A DNA stretch of 49,442 nucleotides from a virus: positions 1 to 49,442 of IMG/VR virus record IMGVR_UViG_3300005338_000014; one strand, given 5' to 3'. Of the stretch, positions 1 to 6,899 are shown piece after piece. The position numbers and the translations under genes are program-made. Numbering within the stretch: position 1 is the first letter of the stretch; each line of letters begins with the position of its first letter. The notes beneath the pieces are model-generated. The model ran no database searches, was not told the origin of the DNA, and saw only the letters and a program-made list of their open reading frames with translations.

Positions 1-344
1 CCTTCGATACGGTCGGCTGCCTCGATGAGAGCGCGGGCACGGGAAAGGCAATTGGCGAGCGCCTGAGATTGGTAGGGATCGCCGTTATTGTCCGTGCAAT
101 CGGCAAGCCCGCCGTGCTTCGTGTTGGCCTCGTCATCCAGCGTCACGATGCGTCGTAGTTCGGCCAACGCCTCGCCCGCATCATCCTCAGGAACTTGGGC
201 GGAGAGGGCTGCGATGGCGGTTTCGAGGACGCGGACGACTTGCTGGTAGTGTTCGGCCTCAGGGTCGCCGCCGACAAGCCTCGGCGAGTCTTTCAGCCAG
301 CCCTCTAGAACGGCCAGAGCTTCGGCGCGCAGTGGATCGCTCAT
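1..344 (-). CDS. hypothetical protein, 3' end off the window
   Basis: The frame is open from an ATG at 344 to the window edge, giving at least 114 residues (begins MSDPLRAEALAVLEGWLKD). It is acidic, mostly helical-looking and has no motif I recognise. Its start overlaps the stop of the next upstream gene by ATGA, as in most of this operon, which supports the start. If the molecule is circular, this frame would run directly into the ligase frame at the other end of the window (see findings). Confidence 0.6.
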   Translation of the reverse strand, partial: MSDPLRAEALAVLEGWLKDSPRLVGGDPEAEHYQQVVRVLETAIAALSAQVPEDDAGEALAELRRIVTLDDEANTKHGGLADCTDNNGDPYQSQALANCLSRARALIEAADRIE

Positions 345-766
345 TTGCCCGACTCCAGCATCTTGAGAGCCTCGGCAGCGGTGCGGAAATTGCCGACCGT
401 TGGCCAGCCTTGACCGGCGCTTTTGCCAAACGCGGGCCAGTGATCCGGCTCATCGGGGTGATGATCGACCCGGCCGAACGGCTCCAATGCCCTCGCGCAT
501 GCCAAAAGGGCGGGGAGGCTGTTGACGGCGGCGACGATCAGGGCAGCGTCTGCGTCAGGTCGTTCGCCTTCGTGCGTTTCGGCGACGCGATGCTTGACGA
601 TGCCGTCTGGCCAGATGCTCAAACAACCGGGTCTAGGGACCTCAGCACTGTAAGCCTCAATGGTGAAGCGGTCTGGCCCATCATCGATAGACCAATCAGC
701 CCTTCCCCACGGCCCTTCCGTCGCCGCAGCCAACAGGGCCTCAAGCTGATCGAGGGCGGAGGTCAT
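341..766 (-). CDS. Ead/Ea22-like phage protein
   Basis: 141 residues. The N-terminal run LEALLAAATEGPWGRADW and the later DAALIVAAVNSLPALLACA match the usual layout of Ead/Ea22-like proteins, common accessory early proteins of temperate phages with no firm biochemical role. It is a distant sibling of the protein at 9695-10003, which shows the same KGPWEA and NARLIAAAPDLYEAL signature. It overlaps both neighbours by ATGA, so it is translationally coupled in the early operon. Confidence 0.7.
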   Translation of the reverse strand: MTSALDQLEALLAAATEGPWGRADWSIDDGPDRFTIEAYSAEVPRPGCLSIWPDGIVKHRVAETHEGERPDADAALIVAAVNSLPALLACARALEPFGRVDHHPDEPDHWPAFGKSAGQGWPTVGNFRTAAEALKMLESGK

Positions 767-933
767 TGTTCGTAATCCAAAACGGCGGTGGCACAGCCCT
801 CACCGTGCTTCTGCCCGCATTCCAGCGCCTCGAAGTGCTCGTCGCAGAATGGACCGCCCTCTTCGTCGCAATACCAATAGCGACCCGGGATCAGCGGCTT
901 CTGGCAGACGACGCAATGCTCTTGATTGCTCAC
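763..933 (-). CDS. small cysteine-rich (zinc-finger-like) protein
   Basis: 56 residues from a GTG at 933. The start is chosen because GGAGAGAAGGG lies just upstream and because upstream residues of the longer frame are arginine-rich shadow. Cysteines occur as CVVC, then CDEE, CDEHFEALECGQ and GC, which could bind one or two zinc ions. A similar CxxC plus CDEH arrangement is frequent in small phage DNA- or RNA-binding proteins, but no specific function can be assigned. Confidence 0.6.
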   Translation of the reverse strand: MSNQEHCVVCQKPLIPGRYWYCDEEGGPFCDEHFEALECGQKHGEGCATAVLDYEQ

Positions 934-1094
934 CCCTTCTCTCCTTCCCCATTGGCGTCGTAAGCGTCGGCCCAGCGGACGACTTCTCGCGCCACGGACC
1001 GGCTGATCCAGCGCCAATCCTCACCGCCTATTTCCGAACCGTCGCGGGCTCTGGCGATCCACCCGCCCTCAGGATCACGCTCGACGCGCTTCAT
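930..1094 (-). CDS. small hypothetical protein
   Basis: 54 residues, ATG at 1094 (MKRVERDPEGGWIARARDG). The stop overlaps the GTG of the zinc-finger-like gene downstream by GTGA, and its start overlaps the stop of the QueD-like gene. Tryptophan-rich and charged (GGEDWRWISRSVAREVVRW). No known family recognised. The coupling at both ends and the balanced residue use make it a credible gene. Confidence 0.55.
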   Translation of the reverse strand: MKRVERDPEGGWIARARDGSEIGGEDWRWISRSVAREVVRWADAYDANGEGEKG

Positions 1095-1444
1095 TGCTCT
1101 GCCCCTTCCCCATTGGCCTGTTCACCGAGGGCGCGGGAGCAAATAAAGCGCGCATAGAACCGCTCCAGCGGTCGCCGCACTTCGACCTCGACGCAATTTG
1201 CCAAGGTGCCGACTGCCCGGGCAATGTCCTCGCCCCAGTTCATATCGTCGGGCAACGTCTTGTGATCCCACTGCTGCACAATAGCCTCCAGCCCGACCTT
1301 GAAGCACCGCGCATCGTTCCGGTTGTCGTTCCTGAACCACGCGATCACTTCGTAGCTGTGGCCGTGGATTTCATCCTGTCCCAGCACGTCGCCCGGCAAG
1401 CGATGCGCCGCGCAGAAGACCGCTCCAACTCCGGTAAGGATCAT
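1091..1444 (-). CDS. QueD-like (6-pyruvoyl-tetrahydropterin synthase superfamily) protein
   Basis: 117 residues, the usual QueD length. Seen directly: FCAAHRLPGD at 10-19 and IHGHSYEVIAWF at 26-37, supplying His14, His27 and His29 as the classic zinc triad, then WDHKTLPDD at 59-67, equivalent to the LDHxxLND motif. QueD makes 6-carboxytetrahydropterin on the way to preQ0, the 7-deazaguanine precursor. The catalytic cysteine normally four residues before HGH is not there (Gln at that place), and the C-terminal catalytic glutamate motif is unclear, so it may be a divergent paralogue with another activity. It lies one gene away from a DpdA-like gene, which fits a 7-deazaguanine DNA-modification setting. 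Confidence 0.65.
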   Translation of the reverse strand: MILTGVGAVFCAAHRLPGDVLGQDEIHGHSYEVIAWFRNDNRNDARCFKVGLEAIVQQWDHKTLPDDMNWGEDIARAVGTLANCVEVEVRRPLERFYARFICSRALGEQANGEGAEQ

Positions 1445-1683
1445 GTCTCAGCCTCGTCATGTTGAGCAGGATACCGGCCAGGACGCCCCAGAGCATCGCG
1501 TAGGTCGGCGGCCAAGGCTGGGTTTTCTTCGGATATGCTAGAGGCATATGCGGCGAGGGCCACTTTAGCATGAGGATCGCCGGCATAATCTAAGACGAAG
1601 TAACGCGCCGCGGCCCTGACGGGGCGCCCGTCGGTTCGCGTCACGCGGAATCTGTCTTCAAAGCCGCCATAGGTTTGTCGCAT
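1441..1683 (-). CDS. hypothetical protein
   Basis: 80 residues (begins MRQTYGGFEDRFRVTRTDG). It has a possible small beta domain followed by a helical stretch (HAKVALAAYASSISEENP). Its stop overlaps the QueD-like start by ATGA; GGAGGG precedes its own ATG. Lying between the QueD-like and DpdA-like genes, it may share their pathway, but no family is recognised. Confidence 0.55.
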   Translation of the reverse strand: MRQTYGGFEDRFRVTRTDGRPVRAAARYFVLDYAGDPHAKVALAAYASSISEENPALAADLRDALGRPGRYPAQHDEAET

Positions 1684-2414
1684 GTCTATTTCCCTCCAGC
1701 CTGTCGGCGTACCAGTTGCGGCCGGTCCAGCGCTCCGGGTCCGGCATGGGGCCGAAGAGAGAGCCTTGCCTGATCGGTTCGTCCATGTAGTCGTAGCGCC
1801 ACCCGTTCTGCGCGAGGCTGGTCGAGTCCGCGCTGTCGATGAAACGGATAGTCGCGGGCGACCGCGACACCTCGCATCATATGGAGCGGCGGAAAACGGT
1901 TGCCGAGGAAGGTTCCAACTTCGTCCATCTTGCGGCGATAGGAGTCACAACCGACCGGCTCTTTTTTCCAGTCGCCGATCCAGCCGAGGCAGACGCGATC
2001 ATATTCTTGGCAGAGCCTGCCGAGCCGACCAATCGGTCCGTCCATGTGCCAGAGCGGCGCGCCCTTGCTTCTCCCGAACGGCCATGTCTTCAGGAGCGCG
2101 TCATTGAGCTGTGACGGCGCGCCCGGCCTGTCGGGGATGACCGCCCATCTGCCGGGGTGCCAGATACGCTGATCGAGCCAAGCGTAAAGAGCGCTATGGT
2201 CTCGCGGCGAGTCGTCCCACTCCTCCCCCCGCTTCAGTGCTTTGAGCCAGAAATGGACCTCGCCATTCTCATACATGATGTGTGGACAGGCGGCTTCGGC
2301 GCGGGCCGCCTGATCGGGCCGTGCGAAACTCACACAAGCGGCGCGGCGTGGCATCACCGCATCGAAGGCGGCGTTCGGCGTCAAGGGGGTGCCGTGATAG
2401 ATCGTCGCCTTCAC
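1658..2414 (-). CDS. DpdA/TGT-like protein, frame broken by one base near the 3' end
   Basis: Begins at GTG 2414 behind GGAGGAGCGGAGG. The first frame reads MKATIYHGTPLTPNAAFD, then AVIPD, LWHMDGPIGRL, RVCLGW and LHMMRGVAVARDYPF (about residue 191), then turns into arginine-rich shadow ending at 1686. Removing one T from the TTT at 1844-1842 continues as IDSADSTSLAQNGWRYDYMDE, giving 251 residues and a stop at 1658. The order YHGTPxTP, VSFARPDQ, AVIPD, WHM, HMxRG and PFxSxDST is that of a phage/prophage family I associate with TIM-barrel tRNA/DNA-guanine transglycosylase (DpdA-like) proteins. The usual LDNGAFSxW segment is here YENGEVHFW, so the presumed active-site Asp is changed. The family link is from memory and needs a profile search. 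Confidence 0.5.
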
Positions 2415-2436
2415 CTCCGCTCCTCCTTCGCATCCA

Positions 2437-2586
2437 TCATTCGAACTCCACCAAAGGTTCCTGAGCGTCGGCCACGCGCCGATCCCAGTCCGGGTCGGGC
2501 TTCGAGGGATCGACTGGTGTGATCCGATGATGGCAGGGTGGGACGCGCGTGGCAGTGCGGCCGTCGCGGTCAGGTCTGTCCTTCAT
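2437..2586 (-). CDS. small hypothetical protein
   Basis: 49 residues from ATG 2586 with GGAGG ten bases upstream; begins MKDRPDRDGRTATRVPP, contains PCHHR and ends DAQEPLVEFE. The start overlaps the stop of the 344-residue gene by ATGA. Proline- and charge-rich, probably little folded. No family recognised. Confidence 0.5.
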   Translation of the reverse strand: MKDRPDRDGRTATRVPPCHHRITPVDPSKPDPDWDRRVADAQEPLVEFE

Positions 2587-3617
2587 GATTGGCCTCCAGA
2601 GCCGAGGGCGCGGATCGCTTTGGCTATGTCCTGACGATGGGAGACGTGATCCATGTCGAAGTTAATCTCGCACGTCTCCGCAACCGCCGCCGCGTCCTCG
2701 ATCCCTTTCCTGTAGGAAGAGGGGTGGGAGGCGAGGATGGCGCGGGCGGCTTTGCGAGCTTCGGCCATGGTAAGTTGAAAGACGATGTAGCCCGGCTCCC
2801 TGGTGTCAGCAGTCTCCCGCTGAATTAGTGCCGCGATCCGCTCGACCTCACCTTCATCTACAGGCTGAGCCGCTGGATCGGGCAGCGCGCCAATGGCTTT
2901 GATGGTCGCCGCCAAGTCCCGGGCCGCCCTTTCGTGAACGGGCCAGCGGGGCTCTACTTCATGGTCGTTCAGCAGCCTGACCAAATGCGAACGGATATTG
3001 GCGAGCAACACTTCATCGGGCGTGGCATCTTTCTGCTGAGCCGCTGGGGGAGCAAAAGGCAGGCCGCAGAGATCGCAATGCGGCTCGATTTCCCCGGCCG
3101 GAACATGGGTGCTTGCATGCAGTCCAGTCTCGCCAAAGCACTGGCAGTGCCTCACCCCTTCCTGCTCGGGCTGAGCCGCTGGACCACGCTGCGCCAGATC
3201 GGGCATGAAGCCGCAGAGTATGCAGGCAGTAACTCCCTTCGGATGCGCCTCGTCGCTCGGGGCGGGCGGCAGAACGTCGAATTGATGCTGGCAGCCTTCG
3301 TTTTCAGACCCCCCCTGCCCAGGCTGAGCCGCTGGCAAATGATCGTCGATCAGTGCCTTAAAGCGGTTCGGCTCTCTGTCGTCGTCAGGACCCCAACCAC
3401 ACGCCGGACAAGGTTCCTGCTCGGGCTGAGCCGGTGATGGGCGGCGGAGGGCTGCGATGATGGCGCGCAGGGCTGCGTTGATCTCGACGCGGCAACCGGT
3501 CAGGCTGAACTTTCCGGCGCTCGCCTTCTCGATCCAGTCTAGGCACTCGCCGCGATCCGCCCACGGCAACATATCCGCCAGCAGTTCTCTCGCTTCACGT
3601 TCGGTAGAGGCGGTCAT
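2583..3617 (-). CDS. modular hypothetical protein with cysteine pairs and AAQPxQ linkers
   Basis: 344 residues. Short segments with Cys pairs (CPACGWG, CILCGF, CQCF, CDLCGLPF) are separated by near-identical linkers of the type PAQPEQE / AAQPGQG / AAQPEQE, followed by a helical C-terminal half (LAATIKAIGALPD, EARKAARAILASH). This suggests several small zinc-binding modules strung on flexible linkers. Accessory proteins of this sort recur in alphaproteobacterial phages, but I know of no established function. Confidence 0.55.
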   Translation of the reverse strand: MTASTEREARELLADMLPWADRGECLDWIEKASAGKFSLTGCRVEINAALRAIIAALRRPSPAQPEQEPCPACGWGPDDDREPNRFKALIDDHLPAAQPGQGGSENEGCQHQFDVLPPAPSDEAHPKGVTACILCGFMPDLAQRGPAAQPEQEGVRHCQCFGETGLHASTHVPAGEIEPHCDLCGLPFAPPAAQQKDATPDEVLLANIRSHLVRLLNDHEVEPRWPVHERAARDLAATIKAIGALPDPAAQPVDEGEVERIAALIQRETADTREPGYIVFQLTMAEARKAARAILASHPSSYRKGIEDAAAVAETCEINFDMDHVSHRQDIAKAIRALGSGGQS

Positions 3618-3784
3618 GGCAGAGTGACCTCGTGCTCTTGCTCGTAGGTCAGTGTCAGCAACGAAAAGTCGCCCGTCAGACTGCCTTTCTCAGCAGCGCT
3701 GGGAAGGTCTAACGCCCTCATCAACGCGAGCTTGATGTCCTCTTCGCCTAGTTCAATCCGAACGCTGATTGTTTTCTGCGCCAT
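3614..3784 (-). CDS. small hypothetical protein
   Basis: 56 residues from ATG 3784 (MAQKTISVRIELGEEDIKLA), ending EQEHEVTLP with its stop overlapping the next ATG. Amphipathic beta then helix pattern, acidic. No known family. Coupling at the 3' end and clean residue composition support it. Confidence 0.55.
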   Translation of the reverse strand: MAQKTISVRIELGEEDIKLALMRALDLPSAAEKGSLTGDFSLLTLTYEQEHEVTLP

Positions 3785-3786
3785 GG

Positions 3787-4863
3787 TTACTTCCCTTCCC
3801 CCTCGTTCGAGATGGCTTGGCGGGCGCGGCGGAACTTCCTCTTGCCAACGCTGGCGACAGCTTCCAGCGCGGACACCGGCTCTCCGGCTATCGCTGCAAT
3901 TTCGGCGTTGCGCTCCAGGTTGATGCCCAGTTCGACCTCAAGCTCGCGTATCCGCGCATCCTTCCGCGCGACTTGGGCTGTGAGATGTTCGATGCGGGCT
4001 TTGGCTTCGTGACTTAGTGTATCGGGCCGCGCGCCAACGGCTGGCCCACTCTCGCGAAGCTCCTCGAAGCCCATATGCGGGTACGGCAACGGATAAAATC
4101 TGTGAAAATATCGGCGCCCCAACCGCTCCACCAAATCGCCCGACACCTGCACCTCAGGCTGGGGCGGGGTGGATGCGAGGGATCGAATGCGCCTCGCCGC
4201 TTCCTGCGCCCCGAACTCGAATTTCTCGTGATTGGAGCGGCTCCATAGGTAGTCTTCGGGTAGCTTCGTCTCTTCCGCCACCTTCGCCGCCCGCTCCAAC
4301 GTCCGCAACTCCACCGCGAGGGCGTCGATCTCGTCATTGACTTCGGGACCGCCGTATTCGCCGTCCCGCCCTGCCGAGCAATTTGCATTTCCTGCAATTT
4401 GCTCTGTGGCAGGGGAGGGGGTGGCGAGGGCAGCAGCGGGAAGCCCCTTGACCGCGTTGTAGAAGGAAACCCAGCGCGCCTGATCCTTCAACCGGCCATC
4501 CGGGTTCGTGCAGGTGCCGTAGCCGGGGAAGCCCTCGATCAGATCGACGACATTGGTCAGCAACTCGCGCGGTAGAGTCGCCAGCTCGTTGCCGTCGCAA
4601 TCGATATCGCCCGCGAACCAATCTGTCCGTTCCACAGCCTCCCCCGCAGGGAGGAGTGAGGCGCGGGTGTTCCATGCCGCCGCCGCAAGCCGCTGGTCCT
4701 TGCCGCGTCCGCGATTGGCGAAAAACTCTCCGATATTCGCCCCACATTTCGAGCACTGCGCGCGCCAATGATCGCGGTGACCCTCAATCAGGTGCGCGGG
4801 AAAGCCACAGAACGGGCAAGGCTTGAGGTTATCTTGGGTCATGGGTTTGGTCGGCTCAGGCAT
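3787..4863 (-). CDS. protein with Lar-like N-terminal zinc ribbon
   Basis: 358 residues from ATG 4863 (MPEPTKPMTQDNLKPCPFCG). Residues 13-60 carry the Lar/restriction-alleviation signature: LKPCPFCGFPA, then CSKCGANIG and AAAAWNTRA. Lar-type proteins of lambdoid phages modulate host type I restriction; the same ribbon occurs in many uncharacterised phage proteins, so anti-restriction is only a possibility. The rest has acidic and helical stretches, a coiled-coil-like segment near residues 300-330 (ARIEHLTAQVARKDARIREL) and a basic C-terminus. Its start lies 8 bases inside the end of the upstream gene. Confidence 0.6.
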   Translation of the reverse strand: MPEPTKPMTQDNLKPCPFCGFPAHLIEGHRDHWRAQCSKCGANIGEFFANRGRGKDQRLAAAAWNTRASLLPAGEAVERTDWFAGDIDCDGNELATLPRELLTNVVDLIEGFPGYGTCTNPDGRLKDQARWVSFYNAVKGLPAAALATPSPATEQIAGNANCSAGRDGEYGGPEVNDEIDALAVELRTLERAAKVAEETKLPEDYLWSRSNHEKFEFGAQEAARRIRSLASTPPQPEVQVSGDLVERLGRRYFHRFYPLPYPHMGFEELRESGPAVGARPDTLSHEAKARIEHLTAQVARKDARIRELEVELGINLERNAEIAAIAGEPVSALEAVASVGKRKFRRARQAISNEGEGK

Positions 4864-5083
4864 CGGACGGCCCCTTTTCCGCTTCGATCGCCCGCCGCAC
4901 CTGATCGGGGCGCAGCACGATCCGGTAGCCGTGGGCGCGCGAGTAGGCGCGGCAGAGATCCGCAAGCTTGCCGTCGATCTCGACGATCCTCGCCGTCGCC
5001 GCCTCGCGCTCGGCGAGCAGCTTCGTCAGCCTGGCCTCGTCGAGGTCGGCCACGGGGCGTGACCTTGGGGCTGGCGCGCTCAT
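4856..5083 (-). CDS. small helical hypothetical protein
   Basis: 75 residues from ATG 5083, which overlaps the upstream stop by ATGA; the longer frame upstream is shadow of the recombination gene. Residues 12-45 look like a coiled coil (LDEARLTKLLAEREAATARI). Its position directly behind the recombination protein suggests a small partner, but no homology is recognised. Confidence 0.55.
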   Translation of the reverse strand: MSAPAPRSRPVADLDEARLTKLLAEREAATARIVEIDGKLADLCRAYSRAHGYRIVLRPDQVRRAIEAEKGPSDA

Positions 5084-6249
5084 TTGGCGCCGCTCCGCAG
5101 CTTTTCGCGTTTGGCGGCGATTGCGGCATCGACCTCGACCTTCAAGCCGTCCGGCAGCGCGTCGTATTCCGCCCCGGTCTCGCGCTCCCACGTTATCAGG
5201 TCGGCGAGCAGCTCCTTGGCCTGCGCTTCCCCGATCAGGCGCCTTGCGATCGCGCGGTGGTGATCCCCGGCTTCGAGCTCGGCGAGCACGGTTTCAGGCT
5301 GGCCGGACGATTGTCGCGCCGGCCGCCGTTCATCCGCCCCGTTATGCGCCTCACCCCTGTCCCCATCGCTGCGGCCCTCCTCGGCGTTCGGGCTTTCGGC
5401 GGTGACCGTATCGGCGCCTCCGCGCTTCGTCTTGTCGACCAGCGCGCGGGCGGCCTGGGTCGCCTCCTCGACGCCGACGCGGGGAAAGGCTTCGTCCGAC
5501 GACGTCTCGTTACGCTTGACCGAGCGGATGGCGACATGGAGGCTCGCGGCGGTGACCGTGGTCATGCCGGCGACCGGGCCGAAGCGGGCTTCGATTCTGG
5601 CGCGGCTGATCCCCAGCTCCTCGCCGATCTCGAGCAGTTCCGCGATCCGCACGTTCAGTGGCTTCTCGCTTTCCCCCTTCTGGAGCGTGGCGAGGCACGT
5701 CGCCTTGGCGATCTCGCGGACATGGACCGGCAGAACGCTGAAGATGCACTCGCGCACGCGGCGCGCGCCCATGTTGGCGTTGTTCTCGTAGATGTCCCGC
5801 ATGTCGACGATCGGCTTGAGCCCCTGCCTGGTGTCGCGCAGGTGCGGGACGATGAACTTCATCTCGGAGCGCGTGTTCGTCTCCAGATCCCAGGCATAGG
5901 CCATCATCTCAGATTCTCTGGCGGTCCGGCCGAGTTCGGCGATGCCGTGCGTGATGTTGCCCCAGCACAGCGCCATCTCGCGGGCGAGGTGGATCGTCTC
6001 GCCGGACACGTTGCCGCCGCCGCGCGAAAACTCGAAAAAGGCGGCCTCGGCCAGTGGCAGCTGCTTGCAGGCCTCGCGAACGCGCCTGATCGCTTCCGCC
6101 TGGTCGCGCGGCCGCTGTTGGGCGACGACCAGCGCGCCCTGCACCTCGGCGATCGCTCGGCTCTGCTCGATCACCGTGGCCTGGCTGGCGGATTCGCCGC
6201 GGGCCTGGTTGTGGATCATTTCCTTGGTGACGGCTGGCTCTCTGGTCAT
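5080..6249 (-). CDS. putative single-strand annealing recombination protein
   Basis: 389 residues. It belongs to a recognisable phage family with VQGALVVAQQRPRDQ near 35-50, FFEFSRGGGNVSGETIHLA, WGNITHGIAEL, YAWDLETNTRSEMKFIV and DMRDIYENNANMGARRVREC. This family lies beside RecE-type nucleases in several phages and I take it as a RecT/Redbeta-like annealing protein, although I cannot confirm the fold here. The C-terminal third (about 260-330) is charged and disordered. Two genes upstream is the RecE-like exonuclease, and a DnaQ-like exonuclease lies between, which together look like a phage homologous-recombination set. Confidence 0.55.
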   Translation of the reverse strand: MTREPAVTKEMIHNQARGESASQATVIEQSRAIAEVQGALVVAQQRPRDQAEAIRRVREACKQLPLAEAAFFEFSRGGGNVSGETIHLAREMALCWGNITHGIAELGRTARESEMMAYAWDLETNTRSEMKFIVPHLRDTRQGLKPIVDMRDIYENNANMGARRVRECIFSVLPVHVREIAKATCLATLQKGESEKPLNVRIAELLEIGEELGISRARIEARFGPVAGMTTVTAASLHVAIRSVKRNETSSDEAFPRVGVEEATQAARALVDKTKRGGADTVTAESPNAEEGRSDGDRGEAHNGADERRPARQSSGQPETVLAELEAGDHHRAIARRLIGEAQAKELLADLITWERETGAEYDALPDGLKVEVDAAIAAKREKLRSGAK

Positions 6250-6888
6250 GCGGCGGCCTTCTCTGGCGGGTTGAGGTGGAAATAGATGCGGTGGCAGGCC
6301 CGGACGTCGACGAGCGCGTCATGGGCGCCTTCAAGGCCCTCGCCGAAGAAGTGGCGGATCGCTTCCTCGAGCCGCGGCCATTTCCAGTCGCGATCGTGTC
6401 GTGGCTCGGCGTGGAGGATGCGGCAGAGGCCGGTCGAGGACTTCATCGTGCAATAGGTCGGCACGTCCGGCGCCCATTTGCGGCCGTAGACCCGGGCCGA
6501 GGCGATCCGGACGATGCGGACGTCGAAGCTTACATTGTGACCGGCGAGCAGCCCTCCGCGGCGCACCATGGCGAAGAAGCGGTCGAGCGCCTCCTTCGGC
6601 GAGCAGCCCTCCGCGGCGCACCATGGCGAAGAAGCGGTCGAGCGCCTCCTTCGGCGAGCAGCCCTCCGCGGCGCAGCGCTCCGGCGTCAGGCCATGGGCC
6701 GCGACCGCTTCTGGCTCGAAGCGGACGCCGGGGCCGGGATCGATGATCGTCGAATATTCCTCGGCGATCGTGCCGTCGTCGCCGCAGAGCAAGGCGGCGA
6801 GCTGGACGAGATGCGGCTGACGCGGATCGTCGCTCGGCTCCTTCCAGAGCGGCAGGCCGGTCGTCTCGGCGTCGAAGAAAAGGATCAT
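6246..6888 (-). pseudogene. DnaQ-like 3'-5' exonuclease, frame broken by a 55-bp tandem duplication
   Basis: From ATG 6888 the protein opens with MILFFDAETTGLPLW, the DEDD motif I (Asp6, Glu8), and continues to RFFAMVRRGGLLA, after which the frame is lost. The other half resumes in another frame as GHNVSFDVRIVRIAS (motif II) and AHDALVDVRACHRIYF (motif III). The break is caused by a 55-bp tandem duplication at 6543-6652; removing one unit restores a 195-residue protein with all motifs. Such enzymes degrade or proofread DNA 3' ends and often assist phage recombination. As written the sequence encodes only an inactive N-terminal piece; an assembly error is the main alternative. Confidence 0.75.
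6543..6674. repeat. 55-bp tandem duplication, 2.4 copies
   Basis: Two identical 55-bp units lie at 6543-6597 and 6598-6652, followed by the first 22 bases of the unit at 6653-6674. The partial copy is presumably the natural sequence: one short direct repeat in the original gene (ggcgagcagccctccgcgg start) bounded the 55-bp spacer, and slippage between those repeats added a unit. Fifty-five is not a multiple of three, so the DnaQ-like frame is destroyed. Confidence 0.9.
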
Positions 6889-6899
6889 CGTTCGCCCCT

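Noticed and set aside
4768-6285. A 505-codon open frame on the plus strand
   Set aside because: It is antisense to the recombination protein and the Lar-like gene, rich in Arg, Ala and Asp runs, and has no recognisable motif.
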